This document shows positions 17,875-25,346 of a stretch of DNA of 64,000 nucleotides, in pieces. Made by a program: the position numbers and the translations under genes. Origin of the DNA: Pseudomonas baetica (GTDB lineage: Bacteria > Pseudomonadota > Gammaproteobacteria > Pseudomonadales > Pseudomonadaceae); assembly GCF_019733355.1 (NCBI RefSeq), contig NZ_JAIHLQ010000021.1, positions 53,774 to 117,773 on the forward strand, in the 5' to 3' direction. Position 1 is the stretch's first letter. Every line of letters begins with the position of its first letter. The notes below the pieces were generated by a model. That model was given only the letters and a program-made list of their open reading frames with translations. It had not been told where the DNA came from and searched no databases.

Positions 17875-18948
17875 TTAATCGCCCGCGTATACACTCGCTG
17901 CTCGACGAAGCGTTTCGCGCACGTGTGCTCGTATTACTGGAGGGGCGAGCACTTCAATGTCCCCAGCATTGCTGAGCAGGAACAGGCGCAAGCCTTGGGT
18001 GTCGTGGAGGGTGCAGCTCAAGTCCCATCGGTCGTCGGCGTATTGCACTACAACCTGGTCTTCAGCCAGCGGGTTCTCGGTAAGCCGATTGTGCAGGTTG
18101 GGGCTAAGACGTAGTTTGAGTTGGATGGGACTTTCGCCGTGTATCGTCATGAGGTGCTTTTGGACCTCAAAGGAGTTGAAGTCGTAGCTGGCCGGGCCAG
18201 GTATTTTCTGCCAACTCGTCTTGACCTCTACCATTCGATGCAGCATGAGGGCGCACATCGACTTGGGGCCGTTACTGCTGTACTTGCCGCGGTAGGTGTC
18301 TGACGCGGGTGGATCCGACTGCGGCCACTGCTCCTCGAGCACGTAGGCAGACAGATAGACGTTTGAATCCTGATAGGAAAGTGCCAAGGGTTTAAGTAGG
18401 TAAATGCACTCAACGCCTCCGGCGTCTCTTGGAAGGTAGGTCACCTCAAGCGAAGCATCGTCCAGAATCGCCCCTTGGATAAGGTCGAGATGCGCAGGGT
18501 CATATTTACCGGGTTTGAGCAGCGTAAAACGGGTCCCCGAAGTGATTTGCTGCGTCCAGGCGACAGTCCGCTTGGAGTGCTTGGTTATTTCCGTGGTTGC
18601 GCATTCGCGTAGCTTGGTCAGTTGTACCGTATGTGGTGGGAAGCCGAAGCGCTCTGCGTGGTCGAAAATAGCGGCCAACGTCATTGCCTCTGTGGGAGAG
18701 AGCGTCAAGTCGAAGCTGCCCCGACCGGTTTTCCAATATTTTGATTTCTTATCTGAGCCGGTTTCACCCTGAGTTACCAACTCGGCTTCGGTCAGAGCTT
18801 CGAGGTCTCGCAGTGTGGTTTTTACATGGAGGCTGAAATCATTGAACCACCGACATAGTTCAGTGTGGATATCCGCCGTCGACAGGGACTTGCCTTCGCG
18901 TTGAAGAATTTTGCGCAAAGCGGTACGGCGTCGGTGATGATTTATCAT
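17875..18948 (-). CDS. WYL-domain transcriptional regulator (first of three)
   Basis: A 357-residue protein. Residues about 1-65 form a winged helix-turn-helix (RRRTALRKILQREGKSLSTADIH, VKTTLRDLEALTEAELV). The centre, around GVECIYLLKPLALSYQDSNVYLSAYV, is the WYL core, and the C-terminus is a WCX-like domain (LKLRLSPNLHNRL ... VLAPPVIRAHVRETLRRA). Such proteins sense a nucleotide-like ligand and control defence genes. It sits upstream of, and in the same direction as, the two DUF262 genes (241-bp gap) and probably represses them. Confidence 0.88.
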   Translation of the reverse strand: MINHHRRRTALRKILQREGKSLSTADIHTELCRWFNDFSLHVKTTLRDLEALTEAELVTQGETGSDKKSKYWKTGRGSFDLTLSPTEAMTLAAIFDHAERFGFPPHTVQLTKLRECATTEITKHSKRTVAWTQQITSGTRFTLLKPGKYDPAHLDLIQGAILDDASLEVTYLPRDAGGVECIYLLKPLALSYQDSNVYLSAYVLEEQWPQSDPPASDTYRGKYSSNGPKSMCALMLHRMVEVKTSWQKIPGPASYDFNSFEVQKHLMTIHGESPIQLKLRLSPNLHNRLTENPLAEDQVVVQYADDRWDLSCTLHDTQGLRLFLLSNAGDIEVLAPPVIRAHVRETLRRAASVYAGD

Positions 18949-19048
18949 TGCTGAAGCTCAGGGACAAAAAGTGGGTTTATCTGCTGGGACTATGTACTGG
19001 CTGACAAGCAATCCTGCGACTACATGTGTCAGCCCACAGGAGCATTTC

Positions 19049-19930
19049 ATGAACGACCAAACCTATCTAGCCCTTCCTGACGTTTCTGGGTTCATCAGCT
19101 GGCTGGCCACTGAGCTCGATTCACAAGTGCACTTTAATCATCAATATGTCAATCGCAAGACTGATGAGAAATGGTCATGTAGCAGCCTGTACAACGCCTT
19201 CGAAAACTACCGTTGGAACCATCCGGGTAATGCCCGCTTAGGCTTCAATCGAGGGTTTTGCTCCAGCAGCAACGGTATCGCTTTGTCTGCCCTGCGTCAG
19301 GACTTGGTGAATGCTTGTGGGAGCGACTCGCGCACTCTAGATGCAGCCGTCGACGTGATGCGCTGGGGGGGTGTAACTGCCCACAATGTGGATTGGCTGA
19401 AGAAGAATGAGCTCGGGCTTGGCCGCATGTTGCAAGACGTACAAGCTGCGATAGTCGCCGGCGACAGCCATGCACCTGTCTTGCGTTCGAAAAACCTTCG
19501 TTTCAACTCTGGGATGACCAAGGTGTACTCCTTGCTCTGCAAAGACTTCATCATCTACGACAGCCGCGTTGCCGCAAGTCTGGGCTGGATGGTCGTAAAG
19601 TTTTGCCTTGCATACGGATTGTCTAAGGTTCCTGAAGGGCTGTGCTTCCCTTGGGCCGCTGCCAAGGAAGGAGAGAATACGCTCGCTCCCAAGCGCCGCG
19701 ACCCTGGTGCCGGCGGGCTCAAGTTCAAGGTCTTGCGCTCAGGCCATCATCACGCAATGTGGAATATGCGCGCCAGTTGGGTGCTGAGTGCGGTCCTGGC
19801 GCATCCAAGCGCCGCCGGCAGCCGCTTCCATTTGGTGCCCACTCCGAATGACCCGCTGCGTGCCCTGGAGGCTGCACTCTTCATGATTGGCTACGACCTG
19901 GGTGATCAGCGTCTAGCTTTAGCGGCTTAA
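19049..19930 (+). CDS. Hypothetical protein
   Basis: A 293-residue protein of no recognised family. It contains NRGFCSSSNGIALSALRQDL, RFNSGMTKVYSLLCKDFIIYDSRVAASLGWMV and GHHHAMWNMRASWVLSAVL. The phrase about a locally fixed short-range response (KVYSLL..DFIIYDSRVAA) recalls proteins that set aside a conserved DSR catalytic or structural triad, but no function can be given. ATG at 19049 has CAGGAG upstream. It is divergent from the WYL gene across 100 bp. Confidence 0.75.
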   Translation: MNDQTYLALPDVSGFISWLATELDSQVHFNHQYVNRKTDEKWSCSSLYNAFENYRWNHPGNARLGFNRGFCSSSNGIALSALRQDLVNACGSDSRTLDAAVDVMRWGGVTAHNVDWLKKNELGLGRMLQDVQAAIVAGDSHAPVLRSKNLRFNSGMTKVYSLLCKDFIIYDSRVAASLGWMVVKFCLAYGLSKVPEGLCFPWAAAKEGENTLAPKRRDPGAGGLKFKVLRSGHHHAMWNMRASWVLSAVLAHPSAAGSRFHLVPTPNDPLRALEAALFMIGYDLGDQRLALAA

Positions 19931-19995
19931 GACCTGATCGACAACTTCCTTTCGTTGCTTGACGGGGAGGTCATTCTAAATGAGTGAGGTGCAGG

Positions 19996-20367
19996 ATGCG
20001 CGACATGAATCCGTTGCAGGCTTTGATTATGCAGCTCGCCGCTGACGGCATCAGCGCTGGTGACTTGAGAAAGGCCGTGATGCAGGCATGCCCAAATCTT
20101 TGTGATGCGAAGTATCAATCCACGCTATTTGGCCTGCAGGAGGCCGATAGCCTTATGGGCCAGGAAGTGGGCGGCGAGTGGTGCTTCACAGCAATCGATA
20201 AAGCTGCCCCGGGCTACCCTCACCCGGAGTACAGCGCTGAATTTGCCGAGAAGATCTTGGCCGCATCATGCGGGGAGTTTGTCGAGATCAGCGCAGACGA
20301 TTTGCTGGCTCAGCTGGACGAGATGCTGGCAAAGGCTCGCGCTAAGAACCCGAACACAGGAACGTAA
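19996..20367 (+). CDS. Small hypothetical protein
   Basis: Up to 123 residues, mostly helical (LQALIMQLAADGISAGDLRKAVMQACPN at the start, DDLLAQLDEMLAKARAK at the end). Two in-frame ATG codons (19996 and 20005) both have plausible ribosome sites (GAGG, AGGA), so the start is uncertain. It lies 65 bp after the previous gene and 80 bp before the next, likely one operon. Family not recognised. Confidence 0.6.
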   Translation: MRDMNPLQALIMQLAADGISAGDLRKAVMQACPNLCDAKYQSTLFGLQEADSLMGQEVGGEWCFTAIDKAAPGYPHPEYSAEFAEKILAASCGEFVEISADDLLAQLDEMLAKARAKNPNTGT

Positions 20368-20447
20368 ACACCCGGCAGTCCAGTGATCATTAAGGATGCG
20401 GTGTTTAACGAACATCAACTGTGTATCAGTCAGAAAGGGGGGGCTTG

Positions 20448-21425
20448 ATGGACATCAAGTCCGATTTTGTGTCCGTCGAACGGGATGAGTTCGATGGCCT
20501 CACCACGATTGAGCACCTGCGCCACTGCCGGCATCGCTCCGGCATGTATGAGATTACCTTCTCATGGCGCCGCAATATCCGTCCTGCTTCAGACCGCATG
20601 ATTCTTGATGTGGAGATCAAGACCACTCGCTCAGGCAGCTGGTTACCATCTCAATTGACCCTATTGGTCGACCGTCAACGGTTTGACTTGAAGTACCAGA
20701 CAAACAGAAGCAGCGAATATCGCGGGGGTAGCTTCTACGAAATCGGCATGTTTTTCATCGAGCCATCTCAAAAGATTCTTCGCTGCCTGTGTGATGCCAA
20801 AGTACTGAAGCTCAAGCTTCAATCTGACGAGAAAAATGAGCATACGGTTCTTCCGGACGAATTTTGTGCCCAGCTACAGTTGCAGGCTCAGCAGTTCTAT
20901 AACAACGCTTTCGATGGTGACGAGTATTTGTCAGCCGTCAGTGGCGTAGCTGTACGGACAGAAGACACAACGTTCGCTGAACAGATTGCCAGACGAGAGT
21001 CGAGCTATCGGCAATTGTGCAGGTATCGACTGCTCTGGGCTGTACTCTGGGGCAGTTTTTTTGGTGAGCTGTGCGTGCTTGGCGCGTTCGAGATCATCAC
21101 GTTCTCGGCCAAGTCGGCGGACCAGTTGATCATCGCTGGAGTGCTCAGCGCCTCAAGCTGGCTAATTCCCCATCTTCAGATCCTTTGGATCGAACACCAG
21201 AAAAACAAAGAGTGCCCCAGTTGTCACCATAGAGCGATAAAGATGGTCCGCTCTCATGAGGCGGTTTATCAAGTCCGATCCGTGGAGCATCTTGTCATCG
21301 AAAGATTGACAGGGCAGCGCAAGTCGCGGCAGGTGACCGTGACAGACCATGAGGTGAGTCAGGATTTCGAGTGCAAGGACTGCCGGCATCTATGGACGCG
21401 AGGCTATATTGCTCGAGGTTTCTAA
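20448..21425 (+). CDS. Membrane protein with C-terminal zinc ribbon, unknown function
   Basis: A 325-residue protein with a soluble N-terminal part (1-190), two hydrophobic helices (LLWAVLWGSFFGELCVLGAF at about 200-222 and QLIIAGVLSASSWLIPHLQ at about 232-252) and a C-terminal zinc ribbon (CPSCH at about 263 and CKDCRHLW near the end). The ATG at 20448 follows AAAGGGGGGG. The two-helix plus zinc-ribbon layout suggests a membrane-anchored sensor or effector, but this is only inference. Confidence 0.7.
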   Translation: MDIKSDFVSVERDEFDGLTTIEHLRHCRHRSGMYEITFSWRRNIRPASDRMILDVEIKTTRSGSWLPSQLTLLVDRQRFDLKYQTNRSSEYRGGSFYEIGMFFIEPSQKILRCLCDAKVLKLKLQSDEKNEHTVLPDEFCAQLQLQAQQFYNNAFDGDEYLSAVSGVAVRTEDTTFAEQIARRESSYRQLCRYRLLWAVLWGSFFGELCVLGAFEIITFSAKSADQLIIAGVLSASSWLIPHLQILWIEHQKNKECPSCHHRAIKMVRSHEAVYQVRSVEHLVIERLTGQRKSRQVTVTDHEVSQDFECKDCRHLWTRGYIARGF

Positions 21426-21538
21426 GACATCCTGTCAATGAACGGCATCGCTAGGCTCGGATCTGATTTCGGCTAACGACTCATCTTGTCGCAACACGCT
21501 GTAGTCTGGAATAAGTGCCAACAGATTGAGGGGTTTCT

Positions 21539-21736
21539 ATGGTCAGGCCAGTGCGTCCTTTCACCATGCGTTGCAAAGATTGTGGCTGGAGCCAAACGGT
21601 TATCCCGCTCAGTGATGTCTTGCGATTCGAAGACTGTCCTGAGGTTTGCCCGCGTTGTAAAAGTCGGGATGTAAATATGGAACAAGCCACGGCCCTGGAA
21701 GTGGCCGTGGCGAAAGTAAAGCGATTATTTGGTTAG
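21539..21736 (+). CDS. Small zinc-ribbon protein
   Basis: A 65-residue protein with CKDCGW (12-17) and CPRCKS (37-42) forming one zinc ribbon, then a short basic helix (ALEVAVAKVKRLFG). GAGGGG stands before the ATG. Downstream of, and perhaps co-transcribed with, the zinc-ribbon membrane protein. Function unknown. Confidence 0.65.
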   Translation: MVRPVRPFTMRCKDCGWSQTVIPLSDVLRFEDCPEVCPRCKSRDVNMEQATALEVAVAKVKRLFG

Positions 21737-21763
21737 CCCTGAGCCTGAAACTTTGCCTGGCGG

Positions 21764-22069
21764 CTATAGCGGACCATTCAGTTCTTTTACTTTGTATACG
21801 CCAGGCTTGACTCGCAGGTACTTTGCTTCGGCACCCTGTTCGACATTGTAGCCGCCGGCTCCCGTCTGCTCGTCCTGCGCGTAGTTGGCGATGGTCGTCC
21901 CGATCGTCGATTCCATAAAGAACTCGAATCCGATACGATATTTTTCAACCAGCTTCTGCTCTATAGAGCACATGACCCGACGACGTTCGCTAGTCAGTTC
22001 TTGCACTTCAAAGGGTTCGCTCAGCGCACCGTTGCGCACTTCCAGCAGGATTGATTCATACAGCGTCAT
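21764..22069 (-). CDS. Small hypothetical protein
   Basis: A 101-residue protein (LYESILLEVRNGALSEPFEVQ..., ending GVYKVKELNGPL) with an AAGGAA ribosome site. It follows the AddA-like gene by 85 bp on the same strand and so may be the last gene of that operon. No motif recognised. Confidence 0.6.
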   Translation of the reverse strand: MTLYESILLEVRNGALSEPFEVQELTSERRRVMCSIEQKLVEKYRIGFEFFMESTIGTTIANYAQDEQTGAGGYNVEQGAEAKYLRVKPGVYKVKELNGPL

Positions 22070-22154
22070 GCTTTTTTCCTTGTGATGTCAGCGGCCGAGA
22101 TCAACCCGACCGCCGTGATTGGTCGTTTACGCGAATGTGGAATCACGTCGGCGG

Positions 22155-25100
22155 CTAAAAAACCTGAATCGCTCCCGCGGCCACCGGCAGAAAGAGCCAT
22201 GCGGCGATGACAGGCCGACCCGATGCCGCCTCAATCGCTTGGGCGTAAGCATCAAGCTGACCAGCATGTTCCTCGGCCAATCGCTCCCACTGGGCTTCGG
22301 GCGCCGGGTTGGATTTGTGGTCAATGAGCACCCAGCCATCTTTTGTGTCCAGCAGAAGATCGATCCGACCATTGAGCACCTGACCCGAGCGCAGCAACTG
22401 TTGCACCGGGTACTCAGCCATGGCTTTGGCCTCTGGCCAGCGGGATTCGATCCAGGCGTGCAAGGCCAATTGCTGTGCGATGACCTGACTGGCATTCACG
22501 TGCTCGTGCACTGCGTGGCTCTGCAACAGGTCCTGCACTTCGTCTAAGGTGAGGGGGAAGTTGGGGTCAGTGAATGAAAGGCACAAACTGGCATGAATGG
22601 CCGTTCCCAATACACTCATTTCCGGGCTGCCTTGGAAGGCGATGCGAGTGCCGATCCGGCATGTATTGCGGGCTGCGGTGCTGGTGCGAGCGCCACCGCT
22701 GGACGGTTGGAAGCCCAGTGGCAAACGAGGCTGGATCGCTTGTACCGGGGCAAACCAGTGCAGATTCTGTTCAATCACCGCCACGGGCACAGGTGAATCA
22801 CTGGCAGTGAGCGTTTGGCAATCGGCGCGCAGTTCTTTTCCATTCGGCAGCTTCAAAGTCGACAGCCCGGGAGGCGTCATCAACCAGGGTGCCTGGACAG
22901 TGTCGAGCCACTCTCCTGTGATCTTTCTACTCGAACGGGCAATGACCAGCAGGTCTCGGGCGCGGGTCATGCTCACGTAGAGCAGGCGCTTTGCTTCTTC
23001 AACGGCTTCAGCCCGGCACGCCAGGCCCATGGCGGTCTGTTCGAACGTTTCGCTCAACGGAACCGCTTTCTGTTTGCCCAGCGGCCATGGCCAGTAGCGG
23101 ATAAAGCGGTCATGCAATGGTTTATGTGGATCGAATGCGCTATTGGACTGAGCCGAGACTGACCATAACCGGTCGCTGATATCGCGTGCCAGATCCATCA
23201 AAATCACGACCGGCCATTCCAGACCTTTGCTGGCGTGATGAGTCATCACTTGAACGGCATCCAGCGCAGGAGTGGCCAGTGCATCATTTTTGGCGTTGGC
23301 GATTTCGTCCAGCCACAACAACAGCCCGGAGATGGATGCCGCCCCTAATCCATTTCGACAGAGATCCTCATACTGCTGCGCCAGATCGATCAATGCATCA
23401 AGGTTGGCCAAGCGCTTTTGCGCCAGCGCTGTCGAGGTTGACCAGCCGGTAACACGCGAGGGTAAATCGCACTCGGCGATCAGGCGTTGCAACGCCTCTA
23501 CTGGTGTCAGCACTGGCAGATCTGTGCGCAGTTGTGCAACGGCCGCCACAAGCGGGTGTTGCAAAAACTCGCCGAGGCTCAGTTCACGCCACTGCGCTTT
23601 GGGGTGTCCTGCATTGAGGTAGCGCAGGCGCTCGGCAACCCAGCTTTCCGGCCCTTCGGTTTCGGTTAACGAGATAATCTGTGCCGTTGCCAGGGTATCG
23701 GCCGGGTCGTTCAATCGGCGCAAACACGCCAGTGCCAGAGTTGCCTCTGCGGTTGCTAGCAGCCCTGGTTGTGCTGTGGAGCAGGGGATGCCCAGAGTAG
23801 CGAGGGCTGCTGCTACTTTCGCAACGTTACTGTGGGAGTAGCAAAGCACAGTGATATCGCCCAAGCGTACCGCTCGGGCTTCCTGGCGGGGTTTATCGAA
23901 TACCTGATAACGGCTAGCCAGTAGTTGGCCAATCCCCTCGGCCAACGCGTTGACTTGCAATTCGGCATTTTTGCCGTCCAGTACCCAATTGGCGAAGGCT
24001 GGGCCGGGTAGTTGATCCGTGCGGGTCGGTATCAGCTCAACGTCCTTTGTTTCCAGGCTGTTGGCGAAGGCTTTGTTGAATACATCGTTCGCCAGTTCGA
24101 CCAGCTCGGTACGTGAGCGCCAAGAGTTAGGCAATACCTGTTTCTTGCCACCCATATCGGGCAATGCCTTGAGGATGGCTTGCATCAGCGCACAGTCGCT
24201 GCCCCGAAAACCATAGATCGCCTGCTTGATATCCCCGACCCAGTAAACCTTTTTGGCAAAGCGTGAAAGCTTGAGGAATATCGCCAGCTGCATCGGGCTG
24301 GTGTCCTGGAACTCGTCGACCATGATCAGATCGAGCTCATCCTCGAGCACCTGCGCCACGGCTGGGTTGTCCAGCAACTTGAGCAAGGCATGTTCCTGGT
24401 CGGCAAAGTCCAGTACGCCAAACTCACGTTTGTTGTGTTCGTACACGTTCAATACATCAATGGCCAGGCCGAAAACCTGTTCGAGGTAGGCGCGGATGTC
24501 GCCATGTAGATCCGGGTGTTCGGCGTAGCGGCCAATGGTTTCAGAGAGGGTTGTTACCAATGGCTTGAGCTTTGCCTCAGGAGCTTCCTTCGCCAGTTTT
24601 GCCCAATCACTCCAGCGCGCGTTGCCTTGCTGCAGTTCATAGTGGAAGCGGGTAAGCAACGTTATGTAGGCTTCAGTGTTCTTTTTATCGCTGCCAGCTG
24701 CCTGTAACAGATCCAGTGCCTTAGGAATGCTGTGCAACAACTCGCCGTTCAAGTCGGCTGTGGTCGGTTTGGGGAAATGCTTCAGCATGTCGTTGGCATT
24801 TCGGTCAGCAAAACTACGGGACAGTTCAAGATCAATGTCGTTGGTGCGCAACTGACTCAAAAGCTTGCGCAACTCATCGCGCCAGTTGGTATTAGCAAAG
24901 TCGCCTTGTTGATTGGTGTCTTCAAGGCCCAGACGTCGGGCGACGGCGAGTAGATTATCCAGGCGTTCACAATCAAGGACCCGGTCAACCGCTTTGTTCA
25001 GTAGCAGGGCTGCCTGGTTTTCTTCCAACACACGTTGCTCGGGTGGCATGCCTGCTTCGAATGCAAAACGCTCAAGCAATTGCCCGCAAATACTGTTGAT

Positions 25101-25346
25101 GGTCCCGATACGGGCTTGGCCCATGGCTGTGGCTAGGTTGATTTGGCCCTGCTTGAGAAGGTGGCTACGGACCCGCTCGCGCAGCTCGGCAGCGGCTTTT
25201 CGGGTAAAGGTCGTGGCAATCACACCCGAAGGCTGGACCTGCTGATCAAGCAACTCCTGGTGCAGTATTTCAGTAAGCCGGTGAGTTTTGCCGCTGCCGG
25301 CGCCAGCACTGATAAATGTGATGTGTGCGGTGGTCGACATTGTCAT
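22155..25346 (-). CDS. AddA-like UvrD/Rep-family helicase with C-terminal PD-(D/E)XK nuclease
   Basis: A 1063-residue protein. Walker A is SAGAGSGKTH (about 14-23), followed by IATTFTRKAAAELRER (motif Ia), VDEFQDTSPMQ (motif II, about 345), GDIKQAIYGFRGSD (motif III), MTHHASKGLEWPVVIL (motif V) and LLYVSMTRARDLLVIA (motif VI). The C-terminus has GTAIHASL, GRIDLLLDTKDGWVLIDHKSNP and QLDAYAQAI, a complete RecB-type nuclease site. Domain order and size match AddA. The start is taken at 25346, where ATGA overlaps the stop of the AddB-like gene. An accessory-island AddAB pair with its own WYL regulator suggests defence against foreign DNA ends rather than housekeeping repair. Confidence 0.9.
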   Translation of the reverse strand: MTMSTTAHITFISAGAGSGKTHRLTEILHQELLDQQVQPSGVIATTFTRKAAAELRERVRSHLLKQGQINLATAMGQARIGTINSICGQLLERFAFEAGMPPEQRVLEENQAALLLNKAVDRVLDCERLDNLLAVARRLGLEDTNQQGDFANTNWRDELRKLLSQLRTNDIDLELSRSFADRNANDMLKHFPKPTTADLNGELLHSIPKALDLLQAAGSDKKNTEAYITLLTRFHYELQQGNARWSDWAKLAKEAPEAKLKPLVTTLSETIGRYAEHPDLHGDIRAYLEQVFGLAIDVLNVYEHNKREFGVLDFADQEHALLKLLDNPAVAQVLEDELDLIMVDEFQDTSPMQLAIFLKLSRFAKKVYWVGDIKQAIYGFRGSDCALMQAILKALPDMGGKKQVLPNSWRSRTELVELANDVFNKAFANSLETKDVELIPTRTDQLPGPAFANWVLDGKNAELQVNALAEGIGQLLASRYQVFDKPRQEARAVRLGDITVLCYSHSNVAKVAAALATLGIPCSTAQPGLLATAEATLALACLRRLNDPADTLATAQIISLTETEGPESWVAERLRYLNAGHPKAQWRELSLGEFLQHPLVAAVAQLRTDLPVLTPVEALQRLIAECDLPSRVTGWSTSTALAQKRLANLDALIDLAQQYEDLCRNGLGAASISGLLLWLDEIANAKNDALATPALDAVQVMTHHASKGLEWPVVILMDLARDISDRLWSVSAQSNSAFDPHKPLHDRFIRYWPWPLGKQKAVPLSETFEQTAMGLACRAEAVEEAKRLLYVSMTRARDLLVIARSSRKITGEWLDTVQAPWLMTPPGLSTLKLPNGKELRADCQTLTASDSPVPVAVIEQNLHWFAPVQAIQPRLPLGFQPSSGGARTSTAARNTCRIGTRIAFQGSPEMSVLGTAIHASLCLSFTDPNFPLTLDEVQDLLQSHAVHEHVNASQVIAQQLALHAWIESRWPEAKAMAEYPVQQLLRSGQVLNGRIDLLLDTKDGWVLIDHKSNPAPEAQWERLAEEHAGQLDAYAQAIEAASGRPVIAAWLFLPVAAGAIQVF

